64,000 nucleotides of DNA from NCBI RefSeq assembly GCF_034355335.1, contig NZ_CP136422.1, positions 3,444,501 through 3,508,500 on the forward strand, read 5' to 3'. The position numbers and the translations under genes are program-made. Numbering within the stretch: position 1 is the stretch's first letter; every line of letters starts with the position of its first letter. This document shows positions 8,488 to 17,010 of this stretch, one piece after another. The stretch is from Blautia coccoides. Its GTDB lineage: Bacteria > Bacillota > Clostridia > Lachnospirales > Lachnospiraceae. Under the pieces are notes generated by a model, which was not told the origin of the DNA, did not search any database, and saw only the letters and a list, made by a program, of their open reading frames with translations.

Positions 8488-9597
8488 CTACTTATTAAAT
8501 TCCTGTGCCATATCAAAAATCTCGTTTCCGAGTTTCTCCTTGTATTCATCGTACATGGGCTCTACCGCTTCTTTGAACTTTGTACGGTTCTCATCCGTGA
8601 TCTTTGTCACTTCCATGCCTGCATCCTCAAGCTGTTTTAAATAAGATTCATACATTTCGAGACTCTTTTTTGTGACCAGCTCTGACTGCTGTTTAATACC
8701 CTCATCAATGATCTTCTTATACGCATCCGGCAGACCGCTGTACCACTCATCACTCATAGCAAGACAACCGATGGATATGGTATGCTCCAGATTGCTGTAA
8801 TATTTCTGCACCTCATAATATTGAGAGGTATAAGTCAGTGACGGGTCATTGTCCTGTCCGTCTACAGTCTTGTTTTGAAGTGCTGTGAATAATTCTGAGA
8901 AGCTCATAGGCGTGGGATTTGCCCCCATAAGAGTAAAGGCTGTAATGTACACCGGGCTTTCCATAACACGGATTTTAAGACCTTTCATGTCCTCCGGTGA
9001 CTCTACCGGCCGCACACTGTTGCTCAGTCCTCTGTAGCCGCCAAAATAATAGGTGTCACCGATACGGATTCCCGTACCCTCCAGCATCTTGTCAAATTCA
9101 TCACCCAGCTTGCCTTCATTTACCGCCTTTAATTCCGACTCATAATCATCAAATAGAAACGGCATATCCAGAATACCAAATTTCTCATCATAGGTAGTCA
9201 GCACAGAGATAGCCGGATTACAGATCTGGATCGTATTCATGGCGCAGCCTTCCAGCATCTCAGTATCCCCTCCCAGTGCTCCATTGGGATAATGGTCTAC
9301 CTTTATCTTTCCTCCTGACGCTTCCTCCACATATTCAATAAATTTGGCTTCCCCGTCCGCCTGGGTAGTACCGCTCTCCGGCCCTATACTGGCAAACTTT
9401 AAGGTAATGGGATCCAGCCCGTCAAGTTCGGCATTCGCCTCCTGGCTGTTCTCCTGTGTACCGTCATCTTTTTCTTCCTGCTTTGTATCAGATGTCCCTT
9501 CCTTTTTATCTCCGCCTTTATCGCCGCCGGAGCCGCCGCATCCGTAAAGAGAAGTAACACAAAGTGCACAAGCTAATAAAACCGCTAATCTTTTCAT
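8488..9597 (-). CDS. dctP: TRAP transporter substrate-binding lipoprotein (DctP family)
   Basis: A 369-residue extracytoplasmic binding protein. The N-terminus is a lipoprotein signal with lipobox LYGC (cysteine ~20), followed by a Gly/Asp/Glu/Lys-rich linker to ~55. The DctP domain follows: LKFASIGPESGTTQADGEAKF at ~68-88, then SPEDMKGLKIRVMESP (~200), where the conserved arginine normally contacts the substrate carboxylate. The ligand therefore probably has a carboxylate. It lies 34 bp after the AcnX small-subunit gene. Confidence 0.95.
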   Translation of the reverse strand: MKRLAVLLACALCVTSLYGCGGSGGDKGGDKKEGTSDTKQEEKDDGTQENSQEANAELDGLDPITLKFASIGPESGTTQADGEAKFIEYVEEASGGKIKVDHYPNGALGGDTEMLEGCAMNTIQICNPAISVLTTYDEKFGILDMPFLFDDYESELKAVNEGKLGDEFDKMLEGTGIRIGDTYYFGGYRGLSNSVRPVESPEDMKGLKIRVMESPVYITAFTLMGANPTPMSFSELFTALQNKTVDGQDNDPSLTYTSQYYEVQKYYSNLEHTISIGCLAMSDEWYSGLPDAYKKIIDEGIKQQSELVTKKSLEMYESYLKQLEDAGMEVTKITDENRTKFKEAVEPMYDEYKEKLGNEIFDMAQEFNK

Positions 9598-9631
9598 CCT
9601 GATTCCTCCTTGCGCATCCCGCGCGGAAACA

Positions 9632-10039
9632 TTAGTCTAAAATTTCTATTACACCCGCATCTGCATTGATCCGAATATGGTCCCCTGATCTTACTGTTTC
9701 ATAAAATGCTTCATCCACCTTATCCACCATGGGAATATCCATGATTATGGCACTGGAAACAAGGACTGTTTCCGGATACCGGATGATCATACCTTTCGGT
9801 GCATTGTCCTTTTTGTTGAGCTGAAAAAGACCGTCTGCCTGCACTACGGAACTCCCCTTTCCACTGGGGAATATGAGTATTTTATTCGCAATGCTCTGCC
9901 CTTCCAGTGCGTGAGCCGGTTCAATGACTTTCCCCGTATCCGGCTCGATCAGATAAAACATAATGTTATCGCCTGATACCAATGCTTCCCCTTCTACGAT
10001 CCCCTCTGAGATCTTATGACATCTAAATTTCTTTTCCAT
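9632..10039 (-). CDS. Aconitase X small subunit (DUF126 / swivelling domain)
   Basis: This 135-residue protein contains the AcnX small-subunit motif FPSGKGSSV (~73-81). It supplies the swivelling domain and an active-site serine to the large subunit. The start ATG overlaps the large-subunit stop by one base (TGATG), so the two are co-translated. AcnX enzymes with separate subunits include archaeal mevalonate-5-phosphate dehydratase and bacterial cis-3-hydroxy-L-proline dehydratase. Confidence 0.88.
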   Translation of the reverse strand: MEKKFRCHKISEGIVEGEALVSGDNIMFYLIEPDTGKVIEPAHALEGQSIANKILIFPSGKGSSVVQADGLFQLNKKDNAPKGMIIRYPETVLVSSAIIMDIPMVDKVDEAFYETVRSGDHIRINADAGVIEILD

Positions 10040-11244
10040 CAGACCACCTCCCCGTTCAGTGCTGCGTCAATGCATGTATCCAGATCACGTATAACAAAAT
10101 TAATACCTCTGCGCTTGGGGTAATACGCACATTTGGGTGATTCCGTGACTCCTGTTTTCCCCTGCAAATGTCTCCAGCAGGGCTGATCCGGGCAGGTATC
10201 CGGTACAATATTCCCGCCGGCCGCCTCAATCACCTCTGTTATGCCCATTCTGTCGGCTAAGGCCTTTACATGATAGGAAGTGAGGATCCACATCTCTTTT
10301 TTCAATTTCTTTCCCTGTAATCTTCTGGCAATATGCTGTGCCTGTTCCAAGGTAAAATGCGGACATCCAAACATAGCAAAATCAATTGCCCTGTTTCCCT
10401 CTGCTGAAATCTCTTCCAGTATTTCCTCCAAGTCCTCATTGGTAATGGTTACTGTTCGTTCCGGTTCCTTTCCCCCAAACGCCTGTTCCAAAGTCTGCGC
10501 TTCCGGTGTACATCCCACAATATGGTACATTCCGTATGCACCGGATGTATTGAGCTGCGCGCCCAGATTTGTCAGTGCCTCCTTGCCTATGTGCTTTGGA
10601 AGCCCGGTAAATACGGGAATCCCGCTTCCGATCTTCCGACCGCAGTATCCCAGGAGATGATACTCAAAATCAGATTTCATATCTGCTTTTACTTCCACCA
10701 GAATATTTCCCTTTCTGTTCTCATCAAGAAGCAGTCCATACTCAGGTACATAGCCTGTGATAGCTGCACATAACGCACTGTTGGCTCCCTCCCGGTTACT
10801 TCTGGCTCCCCAGACTGAATTCACATAAGGGGTCGCGCTTGATTCCGAAAAAGCCACAATTTCACCAAAATTAGGGACGTTCGTGGCAACGTATGGGGTA
10901 CAGTTATAAGTCAGAGTCGCACCTAAGCCTTTATACGCATTATGCGTCCTCTGCATAAAATCCGCGTCCTCCTCTGACACCATATCCCGCTCCTTAAAGA
11001 ACGAAATACAGAATCCCGGATTCACAGTGGGAGAGACTCTGCAGTATGCTCCTGCATTCAGCAATTTCTCTGCAAACCACAAATCCGCGTCCTGATTGGA
11101 CAAAGCTACATGTGCCCTTGTTATGGGCACCATCCGAGGTGCATCAAAGGATTCCCCGATCGCCACCTGGATCTTCATTGCATATGCTGTGCCTTCCCCA
11201 TACTTTCCATCCAGCATATTCTGTTGTTCCTGCGTTAACTCCAT
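10039..11244 (-). CDS. Aconitase X large subunit (hydro-lyase catalytic domain)
   Basis: A 401-residue protein, counted from MELTQEQQNML, the usual AcnX N-terminus. That ATG at 11244 has AGGAGG seven bases upstream, whereas the longer open frame to 11403 crosses the promoter. Family features include the cysteine-containing TYNCTPYVATNVP (~118), SVWGARSNREGANSAL (~140), GCPHF and PDTCPDQPC (~345). AcnX binds an Fe-S cluster and removes water from a hydroxy-carboxylate. Substrate could be a hydroxyproline or another 3-hydroxy acid; mevalonate-5-phosphate is unlikely because this operon is built around an importer. It is the first gene of the operon. Confidence 0.88.
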   Translation of the reverse strand: MELTQEQQNMLDGKYGEGTAYAMKIQVAIGESFDAPRMVPITRAHVALSNQDADLWFAEKLLNAGAYCRVSPTVNPGFCISFFKERDMVSEEDADFMQRTHNAYKGLGATLTYNCTPYVATNVPNFGEIVAFSESSATPYVNSVWGARSNREGANSALCAAITGYVPEYGLLLDENRKGNILVEVKADMKSDFEYHLLGYCGRKIGSGIPVFTGLPKHIGKEALTNLGAQLNTSGAYGMYHIVGCTPEAQTLEQAFGGKEPERTVTITNEDLEEILEEISAEGNRAIDFAMFGCPHFTLEQAQHIARRLQGKKLKKEMWILTSYHVKALADRMGITEVIEAAGGNIVPDTCPDQPCWRHLQGKTGVTESPKCAYYPKRRGINFVIRDLDTCIDAALNGEVV

Positions 11245-11268
11245 AATATTCCTCCTCCCGCATATCAC

Positions 11269-11309
11269 CTGTATACAGTTATTATATTTCTTGTATTCAC
11301 CATTGTCAA
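11269..11309 (-). promoter_or_regulatory. Consensus promoter with GntR-type operator for the AcnX/TRAP operon
   Basis: On the minus strand TTGACA (11304-11309), a 17-bp spacer and TATAAT (11281-11286) form a perfect sigma-A promoter. Immediately downstream, over the expected +1, lies the palindrome CTGTATACAG (11269-11278). TGTATACA is a recurrent core for FCD-type GntR operators, so repression by the cluster's GntR protein is likely. Confidence 0.8.
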
Positions 11310-11438
11310 TCACTTTTCGCGTATTTTTCGACATTTTTTCGACGCAGTTATGATTTGTGGGAGCTTTTATACGAAATTGCCGCAAATAAAGTGTCGAAAA
11401 CATCGTGAGAGATACCTTTTCTGCACATTCTAGAGTAA

Positions 11439-11520
11439 AAAGGACTGCCGCAGCTTCGGCAGTCCTTTGGAGAGAATAAAATCCCCGCTCATTTCCATGT
11501 GAAATAAAACGGAGATTTTT
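11439..11520 (-). terminator. Two tandem hairpins downstream of the GNAT gene
   Basis: The region 11245-11549 holds no gene. Besides the promoter at 11269-11309 it carries two hairpins. AAAATCCCCG/CGGAGATTTT (11478-11487 with 11510-11519) has one mismatch. AAAGGACTGCCG pairs perfectly with CGGCAGTCCTTT (11439-11450 with 11457-11468) and is followed on the minus strand by T5. Together they insulate the GNAT gene from the AcnX operon. Confidence 0.75.
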
Positions 11521-11549
11521 TATATGGATTTATATAGATAGATAATTCT

Positions 11550-12035
11550 TTATTCAGCAGATAATTGTTTCAGTGTCTCACCGGCAATGCGGTAAACGGT
11601 CCAGTCTTCCATAGCCTTGGCCCCCAATGATAAATAAAAGTCAATGCTTGGCTTGTTCCAATCCAGGCACCACCATTCCAGGCGTCCGCAGCCCCTCTCA
11701 ACTGCAATTTGAGCCAGTTTTTTCAGAATGCTCTTTCCATAACCATTCCCCCTGTACTGGGGCTTGACATACAAATCCTCCAGATATAGCCCTGCACGCC
11801 CTAAAAAGGTGGAAAAATTGTGAAAAAACAACGCAAAGCCTATTTCCTCAGAATCTATTACAGCAAAAATCACTTCTGCTTTCTTTTTATCAAATATCCA
11901 CTCTTCCAGATCTGCTGTTGTGGCTGTCACCTCGCGTTCCATATTTTCATATGCGGCAAGTTCCCTAATAAACTTTAAAACAAGAGCCGCATCATTTCTC
12001 TTAGCATATCTGAACTTCAATTGTTTTTCCGACAT
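11550..12035 (-). CDS. GNAT-family N-acetyltransferase
   Basis: A 161-residue acetyltransferase starting at MSEKQLKFRYA. This ATG has GGAGG about 10 bases upstream, and a longer frame adds an atypical extension. It shows the N-terminal RYAKRNDAALVLKFIRELA, the motif A region YLEDLYVKPQYRGNGYGKSIL (acetyl-CoA pyrophosphate loop Q/RGNGYG), then RLEWWCLDWNKPSIDFYLSLGA. This pattern resembles the diamine (spermidine/thialysine) acetyltransferase subgroup, so a polyamine or small amine is the likeliest acceptor. It appears monocistronic. Confidence 0.9.
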   Translation of the reverse strand: MSEKQLKFRYAKRNDAALVLKFIRELAAYENMEREVTATTADLEEWIFDKKKAEVIFAVIDSEEIGFALFFHNFSTFLGRAGLYLEDLYVKPQYRGNGYGKSILKKLAQIAVERGCGRLEWWCLDWNKPSIDFYLSLGAKAMEDWTVYRIAGETLKQLSAE

Positions 12036-12222
12036 TTCAAGTCTACCTCCCAAATGATCTTTTTTCCACAATATCCTGTTGTTTTCATTGTAACCTTCTG
12101 TTTATCACGGTTACTTTCTGCCCTTTTGATATGATATTGTATAGTTTAACACATAGGATCTCTGTCTGCAATTGACACAACTCGTTAAAAACAAGGCTGC
12201 TCCCAATACAATCCGTTTTGTA

Positions 12223-12288
12223 CAGGTACCTTAAAAAATGCTTGACATTTACAACAGGTACCTGTACAATATTTTTATCAGGTACCTG
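12223..12288 (+). promoter_or_regulatory. MarR promoter with three CAGGTACCTG operators
   Basis: TTGACA (12242-12247), a 17-bp spacer and TACAAT (12265-12270) form a near-consensus promoter. The palindrome ACAGGTACCTGT fills most of the spacer (12254-12265). A second full copy, CAGGTACCTG, lies over the transcription start (12279-12288), and a copy with one changed base is upstream (12223-12232). Three palindromes around one promoter strongly suggest autorepression by the MarR protein encoded next. Confidence 0.85.
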
Positions 12289-12317
12289 TTAAACTTTAGA
12301 AAGGAGATTTTTTAACT

Positions 12318-12947
12318 ATGTCTGAGATAAATAACAAAAAGGAATTATTTAAAAAACTGGAACGCCTGCAATGGCTGCTCCATCGTCACCACCAACAGCT
12401 CCATTCTGCACGCGGTCCTTTTGCAGATCCCACAAGAGGTCAGGGACGGGTATTGGCAATCTTAAAATTGCAGCCGGAGATCAGCACAAAAGATTTGTCC
12501 TATCTGCTGGATATTCGTCAGCAGTCTCTGAGCGAACTGCTTAACAAACTGGAAAAGACCGGTTATATTACCAGAACCCCAAAGGAATCTGACAGGCGTG
12601 TTATGATCGTGAAACTTACGGAAAAAGGCAGGGATGCGCAGCAGGAGCGGCCGGAGCCGCCTGATTTTTTTGACTGTCTCTCAGAAGAAGAACAGGCTGT
12701 ATTCAGTGATTACCTCAGCCGAATCATTGCCAATCTGGAGACACTGCTTGATACAGATGACAGGGAAGATATGGAGCAATGGATGGAGCAGGCACGTTCA
12801 CGAATGGGTGAAGATTCTTTTGAGCATCTAATGGCAATGCGAAGCAGAACCTTCTCAAGATCTGGAAATGACCGGACCCGCCAGGAAGGGGATGAACGCC
12901 CGCTGCGCAGGCGCCGCCCCGGCAGAGCAGACGATTCACGCAGATAA
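12318..12947 (+). CDS. MarR-family transcriptional regulator
   Basis: A 209-residue regulator. The winged helix covers ~45-110 (STKDLSYLLDIRQQSLSELLNKLEKTGYITR, wing PKESDRRVMIVKLTEKG), with flanking dimerisation helices. The C-terminal ~25 residues are unusually arginine-rich (RRRRPGR), beyond the normal MarR length of ~150. It sits behind a promoter with three palindromic sites, which it probably binds. The cation efflux gene 105 bp downstream on the same strand is a plausible target. Confidence 0.92.
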   Translation: MSEINNKKELFKKLERLQWLLHRHHQQLHSARGPFADPTRGQGRVLAILKLQPEISTKDLSYLLDIRQQSLSELLNKLEKTGYITRTPKESDRRVMIVKLTEKGRDAQQERPEPPDFFDCLSEEEQAVFSDYLSRIIANLETLLDTDDREDMEQWMEQARSRMGEDSFEHLMAMRSRTFSRSGNDRTRQEGDERPLRRRRPGRADDSRR

Positions 12948-13052
12948 CAGCATTCACTTTCGCAGTTGTTATAGCGTTCAGCAAATGCTGTACATTATTT
13001 CAGCAATTTTTATAAGTTCATTTAAAATTTACAGGAAAAAGGAGGGATACCA

Positions 13053-13943
13053 ATGGAAAATATTTTTTATACAGAAAACCGGAATGCAATAGGCAGACAG
13101 TCCGGAATTGCCGGATTATTTGGAAATTTGATATTAGTCATAATAAAAGGAACTGCCGGGCTGTTAAGCGGCAGCGTTGCCATTACCGCAGATGCTCTGA
13201 ATAATCTGACAGACTGCGCATCATCTGTTTTGACATTCCTTGGTTTCATATTTGCAGCCAGGGCCAAAGATTCAAAGCACCCCTATGGGCATGGACGAAT
13301 GGAGTATATATGTGGTTTTGTCATTTCTATCTTGATTCTGTTTACAGGTATTTCAGTAGGAATTGATGCTTTCCGACAACTGCTGAAGCCCAGACATATT
13401 ACGGTGACAGGTCTGACACTGGCTGTTTTATGTGTCAGTATCCTGGGCAAGATCTGCATGGCATGGTATATAAATCATTTGAACCGAAAAGTTTCCTCCC
13501 CTGCCCTGAAGGCTATACAGGATGACAATATTTCCGATTCCCTTGTCACTGCAGTCACCTTTATGGGAATCCTTGCAGTTCCCTATGTAAACATTCCCAC
13601 CGATGGCATTTTAGGAATTCTTGTGTGCATAGTCATTCTCAAATCAGGATTTACCTCCTTTAAAGAGAATATGGTCCTTCTTCTAGGAGAGGGCGCTGAT
13701 CCTGCTGTAAAGGAAGAAATCATGAAAATTGTCACAGTATATATACCTGCCTGGTCAGTGGAAGACATTTCTCTCCATGATTACGGACCGGGGAATAAAC
13801 TGGTCTTTATAAAAATCACCGCTGTTCCCGAGACAGATACAAACCATATATCCCAGGATTTGGCCAGTATCAGAAAAGAGATCAAACAAAAGCTGCAAAT
13901 GGATGCCACTTTATACCGGACGCTCACAGAAGCTGTAAAATGA
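13053..13943 (+). CDS. Cation diffusion facilitator (CDF) family transporter
   Basis: A 296-residue membrane protein with six predicted segments. The metal-site motifs are in place: ITADALNNLTDCASS (~45, a DxxxD-type site in TM2) and the conserved HPYGHGRMEYI after TM3 (~73). The C-terminal ~80 residues form the cytoplasmic metal-sensing domain. It exports divalent cations such as Zn2+, Mn2+ or Fe2+ against protons. The start ATG follows AAAGGAGGG. It probably belongs to the MarR regulon. Confidence 0.93.
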   Translation: MENIFYTENRNAIGRQSGIAGLFGNLILVIIKGTAGLLSGSVAITADALNNLTDCASSVLTFLGFIFAARAKDSKHPYGHGRMEYICGFVISILILFTGISVGIDAFRQLLKPRHITVTGLTLAVLCVSILGKICMAWYINHLNRKVSSPALKAIQDDNISDSLVTAVTFMGILAVPYVNIPTDGILGILVCIVILKSGFTSFKENMVLLLGEGADPAVKEEIMKIVTVYIPAWSVEDISLHDYGPGNKLVFIKITAVPETDTNHISQDLASIRKEIKQKLQMDATLYRTLTEAVK

Positions 13944-14070
13944 AATAATCCTGAGTACAGAAATCTATATAAAACAAATGTCTGATTCATATCTCTAAGT
14001 CAGCCTCCACAACTCCCTTTCTGGATTTATCAGGATAACAAAGTTTTCAGGGAAGAAGTATACGCACAAA

Positions 14071-14131
14071 ATTGGCTGTAAAAAATTAATCGTGATTGGC
14101 TGTTGATGTTCCGCCAATTCTCATTTATAAT
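14071..14131 (+). promoter_or_regulatory. MocR-gene promoter with direct repeats
   Basis: Two direct repeats ATTGGCTGT (14071-14079 and 14095-14103) are spaced 24 bp start to start. They are followed by TTGATG (14103-14108), a 17-bp spacer and TATAAT (14126-14131). MocR/PdxR regulators characteristically bind direct repeats, so these are probable sites for the regulator encoded just downstream. Confidence 0.75.
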
Positions 14132-14162
14132 ACACATTGGATCGAACCAATTGGAGGAACCA

Positions 14163-15674
14163 ATGAAAATTCTAATAGACAAATCAAAAAAGACACCCTT
14201 ATATAGACAGATAGCGGAACAGATCCAGGCTCAGATCATTTCCGGGGAGATTCCCGATGGTTTTCAATTTCCATCTGAACGCCAATTAGCGGATACCCTG
14301 GGAATTAACCGGACAACCGTGCTGAACGCATATAAAGAATTAAAGGCTGACGGTCTGCTGGCATCCCATGTGGGAAGAGGCACCGTTGCCGTCAGGGAGG
14401 AAGAACATCAGGAGCGCAGAACGGATTACCGCAAAGAACCCATGTGGGAGTATCTGTTCAGCGATTATCTGAAGAACCGTGATACCTTTGATGTAAATAA
14501 ATATCTGGAAATGGCAAACCAGAAGGATGTAATATCCTTCGCCGCCGGAATCGCCTCCTTTGAGAATCCCCCTGTTCAGGCCTTTAAAGGAATCGAGAAC
14601 GAGTTATTATCCAACCCGAAAGGAATGCTTGTCTCTCCTGTGGCAGGTTTTTCTTCTTTCCGCAAAGTCATGGCATCGTATATGCAAAAGCGCTCCTGCT
14701 TCTGCCAGCCCTCAGAGATCATGATCACTTCCGGTGCGCAGGAAGGTATTGATCTTACAGCCCGCGCCTTTCTGAATCCCGGAGACATTGTGCTGATCGA
14801 AGAGCCTTCCTTTTTTCCCGCTATACAGAGCTTCCGTGCTATGGGTGCCAGGCTTATGGCAGTTCCCATGGAGAGTGACGGGATGGATGTGAAAATGCTG
14901 GAACAGCTCCTGATCCGTTATCATCCGAAATTGATCTACACAATGCCCACCTATCACAATCCCTGCAGCGTCTCCATGAGCACTGCAAAAAAAGTCCGTC
15001 TTCTGGAATTAGCCGCCAGGTATTCTGTCCCCATTTTAGAGGATGACCCATACAGTGAACTGGGGTTCCGAGGACAGGCCGCTGCTCCTCTGAAAACAAT
15101 GGATAAAAACGGAAATGTCATATACCTCAGTTCTTTTTCCAAAACCATTTATCCCGGACTGCGCCTGGGCTGGATCTGTGCGGATAAAAAACTGATCCAT
15201 CATTTTTCCAGCATCCGGCAGCTTGTAGATCTACATTCCTGCTGCATTTCCCAGCAGATCGTGGAGCGTTTTATTGTCAATGGGGAGATGGAAAAATATG
15301 TAGAATCCATACGCAGAGAATACCGGGAAAGAAGGGATATGATGGCTGACGCCCTAAAGCGTTATGCACCCAAGGGCCTTTCCTGGAATATACCGGAGGG
15401 CGGATACTATCTGTGGTGCAGACTTCCGGATGGCTTATCAGCGGATTTACTGGCTTTACAGGCAGCTAAAAACGGGGTTGCCATTCTGCCGGGCATGCCG
15501 GCCTACCTGTCAAAACAAAAGGGTGAATGTTATATCCGGTTAAACTATACCTTCCCTCCCAGAGACCGGATCACCTGCGGCATTAAAATTTTATGTGATG
15601 TGATCAGAAAGCTAATTCTGGCTCACCAACAGGAGGAACCGCTGACTGACAACGAAATAAACCCTATCTTATAA
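14163..15674 (+). CDS. MocR/PdxR-family regulator (GntR helix fused to aminotransferase)
   Basis: A 503-residue fusion. Residues 5-72 are a GntR winged helix (PLYRQIAEQIQAQIISGEIPDG, then NRTTVLNAYKELKADGLL). From ~110 onward it is a fold-type I PLP aminotransferase, with PTYHNPCSVSM (~263) and the PLP-lysine motif SSFSKTIYPGLRLGW (~322). The start at 14163 has GGAGG six bases upstream; an earlier ATG at 14103 overlaps the promoter. MocR proteins sense PLP or an amino-acid adduct and control vitamin B6, GABA, taurine or similar genes. The next gene is a paralogous free-standing aminotransferase and is the likely target. Confidence 0.93.
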   Translation: MKILIDKSKKTPLYRQIAEQIQAQIISGEIPDGFQFPSERQLADTLGINRTTVLNAYKELKADGLLASHVGRGTVAVREEEHQERRTDYRKEPMWEYLFSDYLKNRDTFDVNKYLEMANQKDVISFAAGIASFENPPVQAFKGIENELLSNPKGMLVSPVAGFSSFRKVMASYMQKRSCFCQPSEIMITSGAQEGIDLTARAFLNPGDIVLIEEPSFFPAIQSFRAMGARLMAVPMESDGMDVKMLEQLLIRYHPKLIYTMPTYHNPCSVSMSTAKKVRLLELAARYSVPILEDDPYSELGFRGQAAAPLKTMDKNGNVIYLSSFSKTIYPGLRLGWICADKKLIHHFSSIRQLVDLHSCCISQQIVERFIVNGEMEKYVESIRREYRERRDMMADALKRYAPKGLSWNIPEGGYYLWCRLPDGLSADLLALQAAKNGVAILPGMPAYLSKQKGECYIRLNYTFPPRDRITCGIKILCDVIRKLILAHQQEEPLTDNEINPIL

Positions 15675-15697
15675 TGATATGTAAAAGGAGTATACCC

Positions 15698-16888
15698 ATG
15701 GAATATAAATATGCAAGAAGAATGTCATCCGTAACTGCTTCAGAGATCAGAGAACTTTTAAAACTCACAGAACAGCCGGAGGTCATTTCATTTGCCGGCG
15801 GTCTTCCGGCTCCTGAACTTTTTCCCATTGAGGAGATCAAAGCTGTCAATGATTATGTTCTGGACCACAATGGAGAACATGCCTTGCAGTATACCACCAC
15901 GGAGGGATACCAGCCCCTCAGGGAATGGATTGCAAAGAGGATGAATACCCAGCTTGGCACTTCCTTTAGCCATGAAAATATTTTAATCACACATGGCTCC
16001 CAGCAGGCCCTTGACCTCTCCGGAAAAGTTTTCTTAGATGAAGAGGATGTGGTGCTGTGTGAAAGTCCTACATACCTTGCTGCCATCAGTGCTTTTAAGG
16101 CATATGGCTGTAAATTTGCGGAGGTCCGTACAGATGAGAATGGGATGATCATCTCTGAACTGGAAAAGGCTCTTACGCAATATCCAACGGCAAAACTGAT
16201 CTATGTAGTCCCGGACTTCCAAAATCCCACCGGAAGAACCTGGAGCCTGGAGCGCAGACAGCAGCTCGCAGAGATTTCTGCCAGATACCGTGTTGCGGTT
16301 GTGGAGGATAATCCATACGGAGAGCTTAGATATGAGGGCAGCTTCCTTCCATCCATAAAATCCTTTGACCGGGCAGGCAATGTTCTGTGCACAGGAACCT
16401 TCTCTAAAATCTTCTGTCCCGGTTACAGGATTGGTTGGATCGCCGGGGAGAAAGAGGTGATCCGTAAATACGTTCTTGTAAAACAGGGCGTGGATCTGCA
16501 GTGCAATACCATAGCCCAGATGGTCATTTCTGCTTATCTGGAACAATATGATATTGATGTCCACATTGATAAAATACGTGAGGTATACCGAAAACGGCGT
16601 GATACAGCCATAGAAGCCATCAGACAGTCCTTTCCTTCCAATATCAGTTTCATAAAACCTGAGGGCGGGCTTTTTCTCTGGATTGAACTGGACGAAAAAA
16701 TAGATACCGTGAAACTGCTTGAAAAGTGTCTTGAACACAATGTTGCCTTTGTTCCCGGTAACTCTTTTTTCCCAAACACAAAAAAACGCAATACACTTCG
16801 TCTTAATTTCTCTAATATGCCGGAAGAGAAAATATCAGACGGGATCATGCGTATAGGCAGAGCGTTAAAAGAATTTACTGAAAAATAA
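15698..16888 (+). CDS. PLP-dependent aminotransferase (class I/II, LysN/MocR-like)
   Basis: A 396-residue enzyme. The N-terminal RMSSVTASEIRELLKLTE is typical of the 2-aminoadipate/multi-substrate aminotransferase group. VPDFQNPTGRTWS (~172) and the PLP-lysine motif GTFSKIFCPGYRIGW (~231) complete the fold-type I signature. The start is ATG at 15698, with AAAGGAG eight bases upstream. It follows the MocR gene by 23 bp and is clearly paralogous to that protein's catalytic domain without the DNA-binding part. Exact amino donor unknown; branched-chain, aromatic or aminoadipate substrates are all possible. Confidence 0.92.
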   Translation: MEYKYARRMSSVTASEIRELLKLTEQPEVISFAGGLPAPELFPIEEIKAVNDYVLDHNGEHALQYTTTEGYQPLREWIAKRMNTQLGTSFSHENILITHGSQQALDLSGKVFLDEEDVVLCESPTYLAAISAFKAYGCKFAEVRTDENGMIISELEKALTQYPTAKLIYVVPDFQNPTGRTWSLERRQQLAEISARYRVAVVEDNPYGELRYEGSFLPSIKSFDRAGNVLCTGTFSKIFCPGYRIGWIAGEKEVIRKYVLVKQGVDLQCNTIAQMVISAYLEQYDIDVHIDKIREVYRKRRDTAIEAIRQSFPSNISFIKPEGGLFLWIELDEKIDTVKLLEKCLEHNVAFVPGNSFFPNTKKRNTLRLNFSNMPEEKISDGIMRIGRALKEFTEK

Positions 16889-16908
16889 CGGACCCAGTAT
16901 TACAGACA

Positions 16909-16945
16909 AAATCCGATATCGGCAGTCAGACCCGATATCGGATTT
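16909..16945 (+). terminator. Intrinsic terminator after the aminotransferase
   Basis: A perfect 14-bp stem (AAATCCGATATCGG, 16909-16922, with its complement 16932-16945) is followed by a T-run on the plus strand. Confidence 0.9.
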
Positions 16946-17010
16946 TTATAAATACCCTTTTTTAAATGTTCTCTTATAAGACCTCTTTCTTTAAGTCTAA
17001 AGTTCTGCAC

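Noticed and set aside
11245..11403. N-terminal extension of the AcnX large subunit
   Set aside because: The extension runs through the consensus promoter and operator; the ATG at 11244 has AGGAGG and the family-typical N-terminus.
16034..16738. Minus-strand open frame opposite the aminotransferase
   Set aside because: Shadow of a confident coding region; no ribosome binding site.
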